26,308 bases of DNA from an uncultured Oscillospiraceae bacterium (lineage in GTDB: Bacteria; Bacillota; Clostridia; Oscillospirales; Acutalibacteraceae). Every line of letters begins with the position of its first letter. Positions within the stretch are counted from its first letter, which is position 1. The position numbers and the translations under genes are program-made. Location: assembly GCA_902495835.1 (NCBI GenBank), contig CABUYS010000006.1:1-26308 (forward strand), given 5' to 3'. Below, in pieces: positions 1 through 7,477 of the stretch. The notes under the pieces were generated by a model, which worked only from the letters and a program-made list of their open reading frames with translations, was not told the origin of the DNA and ran no database searches.

Positions 1-642
1 GATATATCTAACTTAAAAGGAAGCGATAACGTAGGTGGAATGGTGGTTTTTAAAAAAGGTAAACCACTGAAATCGGCTTATAAAAGATTTAAAATTAAAA
101 CAGTTTTAGGACAAGATGATTACAGTTCCATGCGTGAGGTTATAGGCAGACGTATGAAAAATTATATTGAGTCCGATAAAAAATTAGAAGAAGGATTCGA
201 AGTGCTTCCGGATTTGATTCTTGTGGACGGAGGAATTGCACATACTGCTGCCGTTAAAGATGTCCTTAAATCTATAAATATAGATGTGCCCGTGTTTGGT
301 ATGGTGAAGGACGGAAAGCACAGAACCCGTGCAATTACCACAGACGGACAAGAAATAGAAATAAAAAGCAACAGCAGAATTTTTTCATTTATAACATCCG
401 TTCAAGATGAGGTGCACAGGTATACTATAGGATATCATAAAAAACTAAGAGGTAAGAGAGTCAAAACTTCTGAACTTACAAAAATACCGGGAGTAGGAGA
501 GAAAAGAGCAATAACAATTTTAAAAACATTTGGTTCCGTAGACAGAGTTTCAAAAGCTTCGAGCGAAGAATTATTACTTGTTCCCGGTATTACAAAATCG
601 GTTGCAAATGAAATATATAATTACTTTCGAAAAGATTTATAA
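1..642 (+). CDS. uvrC: UvrABC system protein C, C-terminal part (5' end outside window)
   Basis: UvrC is the dual-incision nuclease of nucleotide excision repair; with UvrB it cuts both sides of a DNA lesion in the cytoplasm. The reading frame is open from base 1, so about 213 C-terminal residues are visible and the start lies upstream; an ATG at 40 is internal. The frame opens with the DISNLKGSDNVGGMVVF-type segment that begins the RNase H-like 5'-incision domain, followed by RRFK/DDYSSMRE-like conserved blocks, ILVDGG, and the DEVHRYTIGYH block. The last ~55 residues form tandem helix-hairpin-helix motifs (IPGVGEKRA and VPGITKSVA), the DNA-binding tail typical of UvrC. No frameshift or stop is seen. 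It converges on rluD: both stop codons lie in the same palindrome TTATAA at 637-642, with no terminator between the genes. Identification is secure. Confidence 0.95.
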   Translation, partial: DISNLKGSDNVGGMVVFKKGKPLKSAYKRFKIKTVLGQDDYSSMREVIGRRMKNYIESDKKLEEGFEVLPDLILVDGGIAHTAAVKDVLKSINIDVPVFGMVKDGKHRTRAITTDGQEIEIKSNSRIFSFITSVQDEVHRYTIGYHKKLRGKRVKTSELTKIPGVGEKRAITILKTFGSVDRVSKASSEELLLVPGITKSVANEIYNYFRKDL

Positions 643-1560
643 AACTGATAATTTATTAAGTGCTTTTTGAAAATATTCAGGAAGAGTACTTGTAAATTCC
701 ATATACTCTTTTGTTGTGGGATGAATAAAACCTATAGTTTTTGCGTGAAGACATTGTCCTTTAAGAAATTTAAAAGGATTATTTTTAGGGTTTGCATAAA
801 CTTCGTCTCCGACGACAGGATGACCTATATAAGACATATGAACACGAATTTGATGAGTTCTTCCTGTTTCGAGCTTTAATTTTATGTGAGTGAAATTACC
901 ATATCTTTTTAAAACCGTATAGTGGGTAACTGCATTTCGTCCCAAAAAAGGAACCACTGCCATTTTTTTGCGGTCTGTTTTATGCCTTGCGATATTTGCG
1001 TTTATCGTTCCTGTGTCTTCTTTTAAATTTCCGTAAACTATCGCTTCGTATTCCCGTGTAAAACTATGATTTTTTATTTGCTCTGCCAATTCTTTATGGG
1101 AAGTATCATTTTTAGCAACTATCAGTAATCCGCTCGTATCTTTATCTATCCGGTGAACAATTCCGGGGCGAATAACTCCATTTATTCCCGAAAGAGAGTT
1201 TTTGCAGTGATATAATAAAGCATTTACAAGAGTACCGCTGTAATTTCCCGGAGCGGGATGAACAACCATATTTTTTGGTTTGTTCACAATAAGTAAATCG
1301 TTATCTTCATATACAATATCAAGAGGAATGTTTTCGGCGACTACTTCTAATTCTTGAGGTTTTGGTATTTTTACATTTATCATATCGTTTTCGGATAATT
1401 TATATTTTTTGTTGACTGAATTTTGATTTACCATTATGTTACTGTCTTCAATAAGTTTGTGAATATAAGAACGAGAAATATCGTTTAGTTTTGAAGACAA
1501 AAATTTATCAATTCTTTCTCCTTGATTTTCCGAATTGATGAAAAAATTAAATTCATCCAT
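637..1560 (-). CDS. rluD: RluA/RluD-family 23S rRNA pseudouridine synthase
   Basis: The 307-residue product matches the usual length of RluD-type pseudouridine synthases, which isomerise specific uridines, in RluD those of 23S rRNA helix 69. The N-terminal ~65 residues look like an S4 RNA-binding domain (GERIDKFLSSKL ... SRSYIHKLIEDSNIMVNQ). The catalytic domain has the family signature HRIDKDTSGLL at residues 136-146, with the aspartate at about 139 as the expected catalytic residue, plus the downstream ETGRTHQIRVH block. It starts 4 nt after the stop of the radical SAM gene, so the two are probably co-transcribed on the minus strand from the promoter near 2310. Paralogues RluA, RluC and RluD are hard to separate by eye. 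The S4 domain favours RluD or the related YlyB-type proteins of Firmicutes, so the exact uridine targets are not certain. Confidence 0.93.
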   Translation of the reverse strand: MDEFNFFINSENQGERIDKFLSSKLNDISRSYIHKLIEDSNIMVNQNSVNKKYKLSENDMINVKIPKPQELEVVAENIPLDIVYEDNDLLIVNKPKNMVVHPAPGNYSGTLVNALLYHCKNSLSGINGVIRPGIVHRIDKDTSGLLIVAKNDTSHKELAEQIKNHSFTREYEAIVYGNLKEDTGTINANIARHKTDRKKMAVVPFLGRNAVTHYTVLKRYGNFTHIKLKLETGRTHQIRVHMSYIGHPVVGDEVYANPKNNPFKFLKGQCLHAKTIGFIHPTTKEYMEFTSTLPEYFQKALNKLSVL

Positions 1561-1564
1561 TTTA

Positions 1565-2260
1565 TTATCCCACTCCCAAATCGGTGATGTTTATAGAAAT
1601 TTCAATTGTGGGGTCGTCTTTTATATTTGGATATATTTCGTTTATAAATCTTTTTATAAGCTCGTCGTTTTTTTTGAGTTTTGTCGTATTTGGCACAAAC
1701 ACGTTTACCATAAAACGTTCAAAGTGTTTTTTTGCTGTTTCTATATCGTAGACAACATCTTCAAAACTTTGATTTTCAGTTCCGACTAAAAGACACACGC
1801 TGTCGAAATATTCAGACAAATCTTCAGGTGTAACGCTTTCAGGAATTCCTTTATTCCAAAAAGAGCGAAGCTTTGGATTAAAAGTTTCAACTCCCGTTCT
1901 GAATTTAACTTTTGAGTTTTTAAATTTTTTTGCAAATTCCTGAAGTTTGTTCCTGTACGCCCAGTGTACTTCCAGCCAGATTTCGTTTATGTTTTTTTCT
2001 TCGACTTTGTTTATGAGTTTTTCTATAGTCATATCGTCAAGCTCCATTGTGGAACCCGAATTTATTACATCTATTACTCCAAATTTTCCTGTGATTTTAT
2101 CTATGACTTCAGAGTTTATTTTAAAGGGGTTATTGCTTACATCGTTATAGTAATCGCAAAAAATACATTTTTTCCAAAAACATCCTTTTCCCTGAAGAAG
2201 AACAAATTCTCGTGGAAATTTATCGGTTATAAGTGAGTATCTGTTTTGTACTTGTTCCAT
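1565..2260 (-). CDS. Uncharacterised radical SAM protein with CX4CX2C cluster motif
   Basis: This 231-residue protein carries three cysteines at residues 27, 32 and 35 in GCFWKKCIFCDYY. This is the position and shape of a radical SAM [4Fe-4S] motif, but with four rather than three residues between the first two cysteines. After it come a glycine-containing strand (VIDVINSGSTMEL), LEVHWAYRNK and FRTGVETFN, which resemble the alternating strands of a partial TIM barrel. Such enzymes cleave S-adenosylmethionine to start radical chemistry; the substrate is unknown to me. I recognise the general type from clostridial genomes but know no assigned role. It is probably the first gene of a two-gene unit with rluD (4-nt gap), which could hint at RNA modification, though neighbourhood alone is weak evidence. 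The ATG at 2260 has a somewhat distant AAAGGA upstream. Confidence 0.8.
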   Translation of the reverse strand: MEQVQNRYSLITDKFPREFVLLQGKGCFWKKCIFCDYYNDVSNNPFKINSEVIDKITGKFGVIDVINSGSTMELDDMTIEKLINKVEEKNINEIWLEVHWAYRNKLQEFAKKFKNSKVKFRTGVETFNPKLRSFWNKGIPESVTPEDLSEYFDSVCLLVGTENQSFEDVVYDIETAKKHFERFMVNVFVPNTTKLKKNDELIKRFINEIYPNIKDDPTIEISINITDLGVG

Positions 2261-2308
2261 GTTTTTATAATTTTTCCTTTACAAAGTTTTTTATATCATA
2301 ATAAAATT

Positions 2309-2317
2309 ATTATACCA
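2309..2317 (-). promoter_or_regulatory. Candidate extended -10 promoter for the radical SAM-rluD unit
   Basis: On the minus strand the sequence reads TGGTATAAT, a perfect -10 hexamer with the TGn extension. It lies about 50 nt upstream of the radical SAM start and directly after the T-run of the spoIIIA terminator. There is no convincing -35 box, as is often tolerated with an extended -10. Confidence 0.45.
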
Positions 2318-2347
2318 AAAAAGCAATAGCTCGGTATTACCCGAGCT
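2317..2347 (-). terminator. Intrinsic terminator of the spoIIIA operon
   Basis: On the minus strand a 7-bp stem AGCTCGG/CCGAGCT (2341-2347 with 2328-2334, loop of 6) is followed after a short spacer by six T residues (2317-2322). It begins 9 nt after the spoIIIAH stop and separates the sporulation operon from the next minus-strand unit. Confidence 0.8.
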
Positions 2348-2355
2348 TGAACAGA

Positions 2356-2925
2356 TTATTTTGATTCTACTATTTTTATTTTGTCATAAGGTATTCCGGA
2401 TTGGCCTGAAACAATATCTCTGATTACAACCGCAGAGTTTTCGTTAAGGTTTCCCGGACTTACAATTACGCTGCATTCTCCGTTTTGAATTGATACCAAG
2501 CATTCTCCGAAGCCTTTTGCTTTTATGAGATTTTCTATACTTGATTCTTGCTGAATATTTTTTGTTAAAGAATCGATTTGCTTTGTAATTTCATTTTTTA
2601 TATCATCATTTACATTTGAAGCAGAGGAAAGATTTTTTAATTTTTCTTCAGCTTCTTCACGAGATTTTTGACGGTTTGATTGTGCTTGAGCAAAATATTT
2701 TTTTGTTTCGTCTGAAACGGACGCAGCTGTTGGAGTGGATTCTTCATTTTTTTCATTGATATGAGAAGCGTTGACGTATCTTGCTTCGCCGAGTTCTTTG
2801 GTAGATTCAAAAATTCCTGTGGAGTTAAGTCCTTTGTCTTCGGAAAACTGCCAGTTAAGATAAACTGCCGCTCCGAGTGCTACTACGAGAGATGCTAAAA
2901 TAAGTTGACGTTTGTGAAATTTCAT
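2356..2925 (-). CDS. spoIIIAH: Stage III sporulation protein AH
   Basis: SpoIIIAH is the mother-cell membrane protein that crosses the intermembrane space and binds forespore SpoIIQ, forming part of the feeding-tube channel between the two cells. The 189-residue product has a basic N-terminus, one membrane segment (about residues 6-22, LILASLVVALGAAVYLNW), a long charged coiled-coil-like stretch rich in Glu/Lys/Gln, and a C-terminal globular part (GFGECLVSIQNGECSVIVSP) fitting the YscJ/FliF-like ring-building fold. The start at 2925 is chosen because GGAGG lies 8 nt upstream; an in-frame TTG at 2940 would put the ribosome site inside the gene. It is the last gene of the operon, 52 nt after spoIIIAG. 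Slightly shorter than the B. subtilis protein. Confidence 0.92.
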   Translation of the reverse strand: MKFHKRQLILASLVVALGAAVYLNWQFSEDKGLNSTGIFESTKELGEARYVNASHINEKNEESTPTAASVSDETKKYFAQAQSNRQKSREEAEEKLKNLSSASNVNDDIKNEITKQIDSLTKNIQQESSIENLIKAKGFGECLVSIQNGECSVIVSPGNLNENSAVVIRDIVSGQSGIPYDKIKIVESK

Positions 2926-2977
2926 TTTTTGTTCCTCCAATATTTTTTTAATTCATAAAATGGGATAATTTAAATTT

Positions 2978-3559
2978 TTATGCCGACTTTGTTACGCAAA
3001 CTTTCTTTGAAGGTATATTTAAAGCTGTTGTAACTGCGTCTACAATTCGTCGCTCTACTATGGGGTTTTCCGCACCTGAACAAATTACTATCACACCCTT
3101 TACCTTAGGCTCTATTTCCGTCACTGCCAAAGCGTGCTCGGTTCCTTGATTGTCTTTTATGGTTATGTATTTTTTCTCACAGTCGTCACATTCCTTTTTT
3201 CTGGTAATTCCGCATTCGGATTTGTCTTCACATGCTTCTTTGTTTTTCTTTTCTTCGGTTGCATATACGGTTTCTGCAGAGTTTTCAAATGTTATAAGTA
3301 CTTTGGATTTTCCTGCTCCTTCCACGTTTGATATGATATTTTCAAGGCTTTGCTGTAAATTTTGTTGTCGATTCAGCGAAGATGCCGAAGCACTTACAGT
3401 TGCTTCTTTTTTCGAATTTGTTTTAAAAAAACCCGAAAAAGCTATGAGTATTAAACCCGTAATTCCTAAGACAATAATCAAATTTCCGCGATTTTTCGGA
3501 GATATGATTTCTTTTATTTTATCTGATATCATTGAATTGCTTTTTGTTGTTTCCTTCAT
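2978..3559 (-). CDS. spoIIIAG: Stage III sporulation protein AG
   Basis: SpoIIIAG forms a large ring in the intermembrane space of the SpoIIIA-SpoIIQ channel during engulfment. The 193-residue product has a cytoplasmic N-terminus, one membrane segment (about residues 27-45), a polar linker, then the ring-building fold. The fold is seen as NVEGAGKSKVLITFENS near residues 78-94 and a final strand-helix-strand (GVIVICSGAENP ... AVTTALNIPSKKVCV) near 155-189. Between these halves, where B. subtilis SpoIIIAG has a polar beta-rich insertion, this protein has a short loop with four cysteines at residues 110, 116, 124 and 127. The ATG at 3559 has GGAGG 10 nt upstream. It lies 39 nt downstream of spoIIIAF in the operon. 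Shorter than B. subtilis SpoIIIAG (229 residues). Confidence 0.93.
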   Translation of the reverse strand: MKETTKSNSMISDKIKEIISPKNRGNLIIVLGITGLILIAFSGFFKTNSKKEATVSASASSLNRQQNLQQSLENIISNVEGAGKSKVLITFENSAETVYATEEKKNKEACEDKSECGITRKKECDDCEKKYITIKDNQGTEHALAVTEIEPKVKGVIVICSGAENPIVERRIVDAVTTALNIPSKKVCVTKSA

Positions 3560-3598
3560 GTTAATCCGTCCTCCGTTTTTTAATTCTCTGATTTTTTA

Positions 3599-4078
3599 TC
3601 AGCAAACTATTACCTCAGTTTCTATGTTTAAGTTTTTTTCTACAGAGGTTTTTATAAGTTCTTTGGAATTTTCCGCGACTTTAGGTATGTAAACTTTACA
3701 CATAATCATTACTATGCAGTTGTCCTTGTTAATATCCATTAAAACTTCAACTTTTTCAAAATTTATATTTAAGTTATTAAGGTGACGCTTTACAACGGCT
3801 TCGGTATTCTTTTGAAAAGTGTCCGATACTTGATTGTTTAAATTGTCTGTTACATCTTTTGAAGGAGAAGGCGGAGGAGAGGAAAATATATTTTTAAAGG
3901 AGGTGTTAAAATTATTTTTTATCGCTTGGAGCGGCATTATGAAAGCACATAACACAAAAGTTCCCAAAACCATGTTAATGATTTTTTCTGTTTTTCCAGG
4001 AGGTATTAAAAACTCTGCCAAAGCACATATTACAACCGTTATACATAAAAGAGCAGACCATTCTTTTACCATGTTCAT
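3599..4078 (-). CDS. spoIIIAF: Stage III sporulation protein AF
   Basis: SpoIIIAF is a mother-cell membrane component of the SpoIIIA channel complex, expressed under sigma-E. The 159-residue product opens with the family-typical VKEWSALLCITVVICALAEF membrane helix and a second helix (MVLGTFVLCAFIMPL, about residues 36-50). A soluble C-terminal domain ends in paired strand-helix elements (FEKVEVLMDINKDNCIVMIMCKV). It is shorter than B. subtilis SpoIIIAF (206 residues), mainly in the linker. A proline/serine patch SPPPSPS near residues 67-73 marks that linker. The ATG at 4078 follows the spoIIIAE stop by 3 nt with GGAAGG just upstream, so translation is probably coupled. Confidence 0.92.
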   Translation of the reverse strand: MNMVKEWSALLCITVVICALAEFLIPPGKTEKIINMVLGTFVLCAFIMPLQAIKNNFNTSFKNIFSSPPPSPSKDVTDNLNNQVSDTFQKNTEAVVKRHLNNLNINFEKVEVLMDINKDNCIVMIMCKVYIPKVAENSKELIKTSVEKNLNIETEVIVC

Positions 4079-4081
4079 GTT

Positions 4082-5224
4082 TTACCTTCCAATTATCATT
4101 AAAAGTACTGTCGAGACAATCATAATTGTCATTACGAATATAAGAGCGGCCATCATTACAGACATAACTCCGCTTACGGATTTAAACAGAAAAGAAATCT
4201 TTTTTAATTCAAAAATATCGCTTATTCCTTTGCTCAAATTCAAAAATATTATCCAAACCGAGCATTCTGCAACTATGGGTAAAAATATTGCTCCTATGGC
4301 TATAATTCCAAAAGCACCTGCACCCGATTTTAATAATTTTAAGCAACCTTGTACGGTTCCGAATGCGTCGCTCAGTGCTCCGCCTACTATCGGTACGCAT
4401 GTATCTATTGTAAATTTTGCCGCTTCTGTTTTTAAGTTGTCCGCTGAAGATGTCACCAGATTTTGAATTGTTAATATTCCTGTAAAAACAGAAGCTAAAA
4501 ATTTAAAAACCGATTTTGAAGTTGTATAAATACCGCTGCACAGTCCATTTAAATTTATCCTCGGAGAAATCGACGATATGAGTGCAGCTCCTAAAAGTAT
4601 GTTCATATAAGGAACAAGAAAATTCCCGGCAAAATATGAAATTATTTGTCCTGCAGCCATAATGGTAACCTGAGATGAGGTAGCCGTGATTGGATGACCC
4701 GACAGAACCATTATTGTAGCCATAATAGGGGTTTCGCATAAAATAAATCCCGATGCACTTTTTATTGCAGCCGAACAACTGTTTATACAGTTTACCATGG
4801 GATGAATTATTGAAGCACAGAGGCACAAAATACTTACTGAAGACATTATATTTGAAATATTTTTATTCCCGAATGATGTTTTAAGATTGTTTATAATTGT
4901 GCTTAGCATTATTATGGCAAGTATTGACGTAAGGGAAGAAAAGGGTATCAGTGCTTTTTTTGAAAATGTTTTAAATATTTCCTTGAATATATCTTCTATG
5001 TTTATATTTGATATTTCTTCCCAGTTTGCGTTTTTTACGCCTATACTATTTATCGAATTTATTGTATCCGAAGGAAGGTTTTCGTTAAGTTTATCTATTT
5101 CAAGTAATTTATATTGTCTGTCGTAAATATCATTTGTTTCGTAATTTTCTTTAGCTTGTACCTGCGCAAATGAAAACATAAACCCCGTCATTATAAAAGT
5201 TATAAATACTAAAAACTTTTTCAT
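4082..5224 (-). CDS. spoIIIAE: Stage III sporulation protein AE
   Basis: SpoIIIAE is the large polytopic membrane protein of the SpoIIIA complex and may form the export pore. The 380-residue product starts with a cleavable-looking signal peptide (MKKFLVFITFIMTGFMFSFA, likely cleavage after the AQVQA region). A polar region of about 70 residues is followed by multiple hydrophobic helices with the conserved glycine- and serine-rich loops typical of the family (SGHPITATSS, SSISPRINLNGLCSG, SGAGAFGIIAIGAIFLP). Length is close to B. subtilis SpoIIIAE (399). The start codon overlaps the spoIIIAD stop in an ATGA, indicating translational coupling. No disruption is seen. Confidence 0.94.
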   Translation of the reverse strand: MKKFLVFITFIMTGFMFSFAQVQAKENYETNDIYDRQYKLLEIDKLNENLPSDTINSINSIGVKNANWEEISNINIEDIFKEIFKTFSKKALIPFSSLTSILAIIMLSTIINNLKTSFGNKNISNIMSSVSILCLCASIIHPMVNCINSCSAAIKSASGFILCETPIMATIMVLSGHPITATSSQVTIMAAGQIISYFAGNFLVPYMNILLGAALISSISPRINLNGLCSGIYTTSKSVFKFLASVFTGILTIQNLVTSSADNLKTEAAKFTIDTCVPIVGGALSDAFGTVQGCLKLLKSGAGAFGIIAIGAIFLPIVAECSVWIIFLNLSKGISDIFELKKISFLFKSVSGVMSVMMAALIFVMTIMIVSTVLLMIIGR

Positions 5225-5616
5225 ACTTGAACTCCCATAAACTTCAGAGATGTTTGAATTATGGTTTCAAATAACGGAAGAGCGGTTATAAGTATTCCTA
5301 TTTTTCCTGCGAATTCAATTTTCGAGGCCATTGAATTTTCTCCTGCGTCTTTACATGAATCGGAGGCAAATTGAACCGCAAAACAAATGCCTAAAGATTT
5401 TAAAAGTATTGCTCCGTATTCGTGTGGTATATGTGCGTAAGTTATCAGATTTTTTATTTTGCCCATTGCCGGAGACATTTCCGATAAAATACTTATTACA
5501 ACAATTGCTCCGGTAACGATGTTTATTATTACAGAGTATTCTGGAATATGTTTTTTTAGCGACACTGATATTACGGCAGCTGTTAAAACCAATCCTATTA
5601 ATGATATTATGTTCAT
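5221..5616 (-). CDS. spoIIIAD: Stage III sporulation protein AD
   Basis: SpoIIIAD is a small multi-pass membrane protein of the SpoIIIA channel, homologous to SpoIIIAC. The 131-residue product is almost the same length as the B. subtilis protein (133). It has hydrophobic helices at about 1-18, 28-46 and 100-125, and the conserved block HEYGAILLKSLGICFAVQFA ahead of SDSCKDAGENSMASKIEFAGK. It lies 24 nt after spoIIIAC, and its TGA stop overlaps the spoIIIAE start by 4 nt. The ribosome site is weak (GGACGG), suggesting dependence on upstream translation. Confidence 0.94.
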   Translation of the reverse strand: MNIISLIGLVLTAAVISVSLKKHIPEYSVIINIVTGAIVVISILSEMSPAMGKIKNLITYAHIPHEYGAILLKSLGICFAVQFASDSCKDAGENSMASKIEFAGKIGILITALPLFETIIQTSLKFMGVQV

Positions 5617-5640
5617 TTTTATTACCGTCCGAATATTTTA

Positions 5641-5835
5641 TCAAAGTCCAAATACCGATTTTATTGTTTTAAAAAGTAAATCTATTTGCTGAATAATCAT
5701 CATAAGTACAACAATCAGTCCTGCTAATGTGGTCATCATTGCCTGTTCTTCACGACCTGAACGTATGAGAACTTGATTCAAAATGGCAACTATTATACCT
5801 ACTGCCGCTATTTTAAAAATTAAATCTATATTCAT
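5641..5835 (-). CDS. spoIIIAC: Stage III sporulation protein AC
   Basis: SpoIIIAC is a very small membrane protein of the SpoIIIA complex. The 64-residue product has two hydrophobic helices (IFKIAAVGIIVAILNQVL and MMTTLAGLIVVLMMII) joined by a charged turn (IRSGREEQ), and ends with LFKTIKSVFGL, closely matching the known family layout. The start at 5835 is preferred: GGAGG lies 10 nt upstream and the length then matches B. subtilis SpoIIIAC (68). An in-frame upstream extension to 5889 would overlap spoIIIAB and has no ribosome site of its own. Confidence 0.92.
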   Translation of the reverse strand: MNIDLIFKIAAVGIIVAILNQVLIRSGREEQAMMTTLAGLIVVLMMIIQQIDLLFKTIKSVFGL

Positions 5836-5863
5836 TTTTGAAATTCCTCCGAAAAGTATATTT

Positions 5864-6367
5864 TCAAACAAACATAAGACCCGCTGCAAAACTCAAACAA
5901 ATACCCATAATAATAGGAAGTTTGCTTTTGTTTTTAAATTGATTTTCAGCGTCTCTAACATGAATATTAAATAAATCGAGGTAGTGATTTATATGATTTA
6001 TTTGCTCTGAAATGCTGTAATTTCCCAGTTCTTGCCCAAAGTTTACAATTATGGAATTTTCTTCTCTTGTTATTCCCGTTTCGAAATTTATATTGGAAAA
6101 GACGTATTCCCAGGAATCTTTCAGTGATTTTGTTTTGGTTTCTTTCAAGCAAAGGTTTAGTTTGCTTTTTAAAAAATTGTCGCAGCAGTAATTTTTCAAT
6201 ATCTCTAAAATTGTTTTTTCAGAGTATGAAATTTCATTTTTAAGGTGCATGAGTAAGTCTATGTACGAACGTAAAAATTTCACACGTTTTGAATATTTTT
6301 CACTAACCGAGATTCCTGCTAAAGCTCCCGAGAGGACCACAATAATCATTCCTACAAATTTCATCAT
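5864..6367 (-). CDS. spoIIIAB: Stage III sporulation protein AB
   Basis: SpoIIIAB is a mother-cell membrane protein of the SpoIIIA complex, related in fold to GspF-type secretion platform proteins. The product of about 167 residues has an N-terminal membrane helix (FVGMIIVVLSGALAGISVS), a helical cytoplasmic domain with the conserved LRSYIDLLMHLKNEISYSE block, a GITREENSIIVNFGQELG motif, and a C-terminal helix (LPIIMGICLSFAAGLMFV). The start at 6367 is chosen because AGGTG lies 6 nt upstream; an in-frame GTG at 6376 sits inside that ribosome site. Its first 65 nt overlap the end of spoIIIAA in another frame, which is longer than usual for this operon. Confidence 0.92.
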   Translation of the reverse strand: MMKFVGMIIVVLSGALAGISVSEKYSKRVKFLRSYIDLLMHLKNEISYSEKTILEILKNYCCDNFLKSKLNLCLKETKTKSLKDSWEYVFSNINFETGITREENSIIVNFGQELGNYSISEQINHINHYLDLFNIHVRDAENQFKNKSKLPIIMGICLSFAAGLMFV

Positions 6368-7289
6368 AAATATCACCTGCTTCGTAAATTTTTTTTATCA
6401 TGTTCATGCTTGGCGTATTGTTTAGAAATATAATTTTTTCGAAGGCACCCGAACTTAAAAGCTTTCGTGCTTGAGGTTTATGTATGAATTGATTTTTATT
6501 TTCAGCGTGAATACTCGCTATAATTCTTACGCCTGAATTAAGACTTTGAATAATAGCATTAGCGTCTTTTTCAGAGCCAATTTCATCACAAATAATGACG
6601 TTTGGAGATAAACAGCGTACGGCTCTGATTATTCCTTCGGCTTTTGGAAATCCTGATAATACGTCGCAAAGACCTATATCGAGCTCGGGCTTTCCTTCAA
6701 AACACGAAGCTATTTCCATTCTTTCGTCAACAATGGTGACTTTTTGGTGATTTTTTTCATCAGATGAAATAAGTCTTCCTAAATCACGAAGTATAGTTGT
6801 TTTTCCGCACCTGGGCGGGCCTGCTATAAGTATGCCTCCCGAGCAATTTGAGATGTTTTCAAAAATTTCTTTGGAGCAATTTTTAAATTCTCTTGCGATT
6901 CTTATGTTAAGTGATGTTATATTTTTTATCCCTGAAATACTGTTTTCTTTAACAACCGCAGTTCCGCATATTCCTACTCTGTGCCCGCCTTTTATTGTAA
7001 TGAATCCTTCCTTGAGCTGCTCTTGAAAGCTGTAAACCGAATAATTGCACATAATGCTGAGACTTTGAGTCAAATCTTCGGTTAAAATAAAATTTGAAGC
7101 ATGGTTTTCATCGGGAAGAAAATAAACTTTATTCGAATATGTAATATAAGGTAATTTTCCGACTTTTAATCTTATTTCAGAAGCGAGGGCTTTTATTTCA
7201 TCGGGTATTTTACTTAAAAGGCATTTTAGTTTAGGGCACAAATATTCTGCTACGTTTTCAAATTTACTTATTTTATTTTGATTATCCAT
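6303..7289 (-). CDS. spoIIIAA: Stage III sporulation protein AA, secretion-type ATPase
   Basis: SpoIIIAA is the cytoplasmic AAA+ ATPase of the SpoIIIA channel, related to type II/IV secretion ATPases, and is thought to power transport into the forespore. In the 328-residue product, Walker A is GPPRCGKT (residues 157-164), Walker B is VIICDE (231-236), and the N-terminal domain has the family block SFQEQLKEGFITIKGGHRVG. It is first in the operon; AAGGATG lies 8 nt before the ATG. The region upstream (minus strand, about 7321-7332) contains CCATATCTATT, which vaguely resembles a sigma-E -10 element, but no matching -35 could be read with confidence. The C-terminus runs about 20 residues past the B. 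subtilis length (307), overlapping spoIIIAB. Confidence 0.95.
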   Translation of the reverse strand: MDNQNKISKFENVAEYLCPKLKCLLSKIPDEIKALASEIRLKVGKLPYITYSNKVYFLPDENHASNFILTEDLTQSLSIMCNYSVYSFQEQLKEGFITIKGGHRVGICGTAVVKENSISGIKNITSLNIRIAREFKNCSKEIFENISNCSGGILIAGPPRCGKTTILRDLGRLISSDEKNHQKVTIVDERMEIASCFEGKPELDIGLCDVLSGFPKAEGIIRAVRCLSPNVIICDEIGSEKDANAIIQSLNSGVRIIASIHAENKNQFIHKPQARKLLSSGAFEKIIFLNNTPSMNMIKKIYEAGDIYDEICRNDYCGPLGSFSRNLG

Positions 7290-7385
7290 ATTATTTTCAT
7301 CCTTGTCCTCGTTTTATTAATAATAGATATGGACAATTTGTTTTGATTAGAACAAAAATTTTAAAAAACAAAAATCAATTAACAG

Positions 7386-7414
7386 TTGATTTGTAGAGAA
7401 TAATAATATATTAT
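7386..7414 (+). promoter_or_regulatory. Candidate sigma-A promoter of the solute-binding protein gene
   Basis: TTGATT (7386-7391) and TATTAT (7409-7414) are separated by 17 bp, about 64 nt upstream of the likely TTG start at 7478. The surrounding 190 bp between divergent spoIIIAA and this gene is extremely A/T-rich, so chance matches are likely. A perfect TATAAT at 7422 has no partner box. Confidence 0.35.
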
Positions 7415-7477
7415 TTATTTATATAATTTCGTTTTTATATAAACTGATATTATTTTTAAGCTTTGGAGATGATTTTT

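Noticed and set aside
7321..7332. Minus-strand CCATATCTATT resembling a sigma-E -10 element before spoIIIAA
   Set aside because: The operon is expected to be under sigma-E, but no acceptable -35 at the right spacing could be read, and such A/T-rich matches occur by chance.
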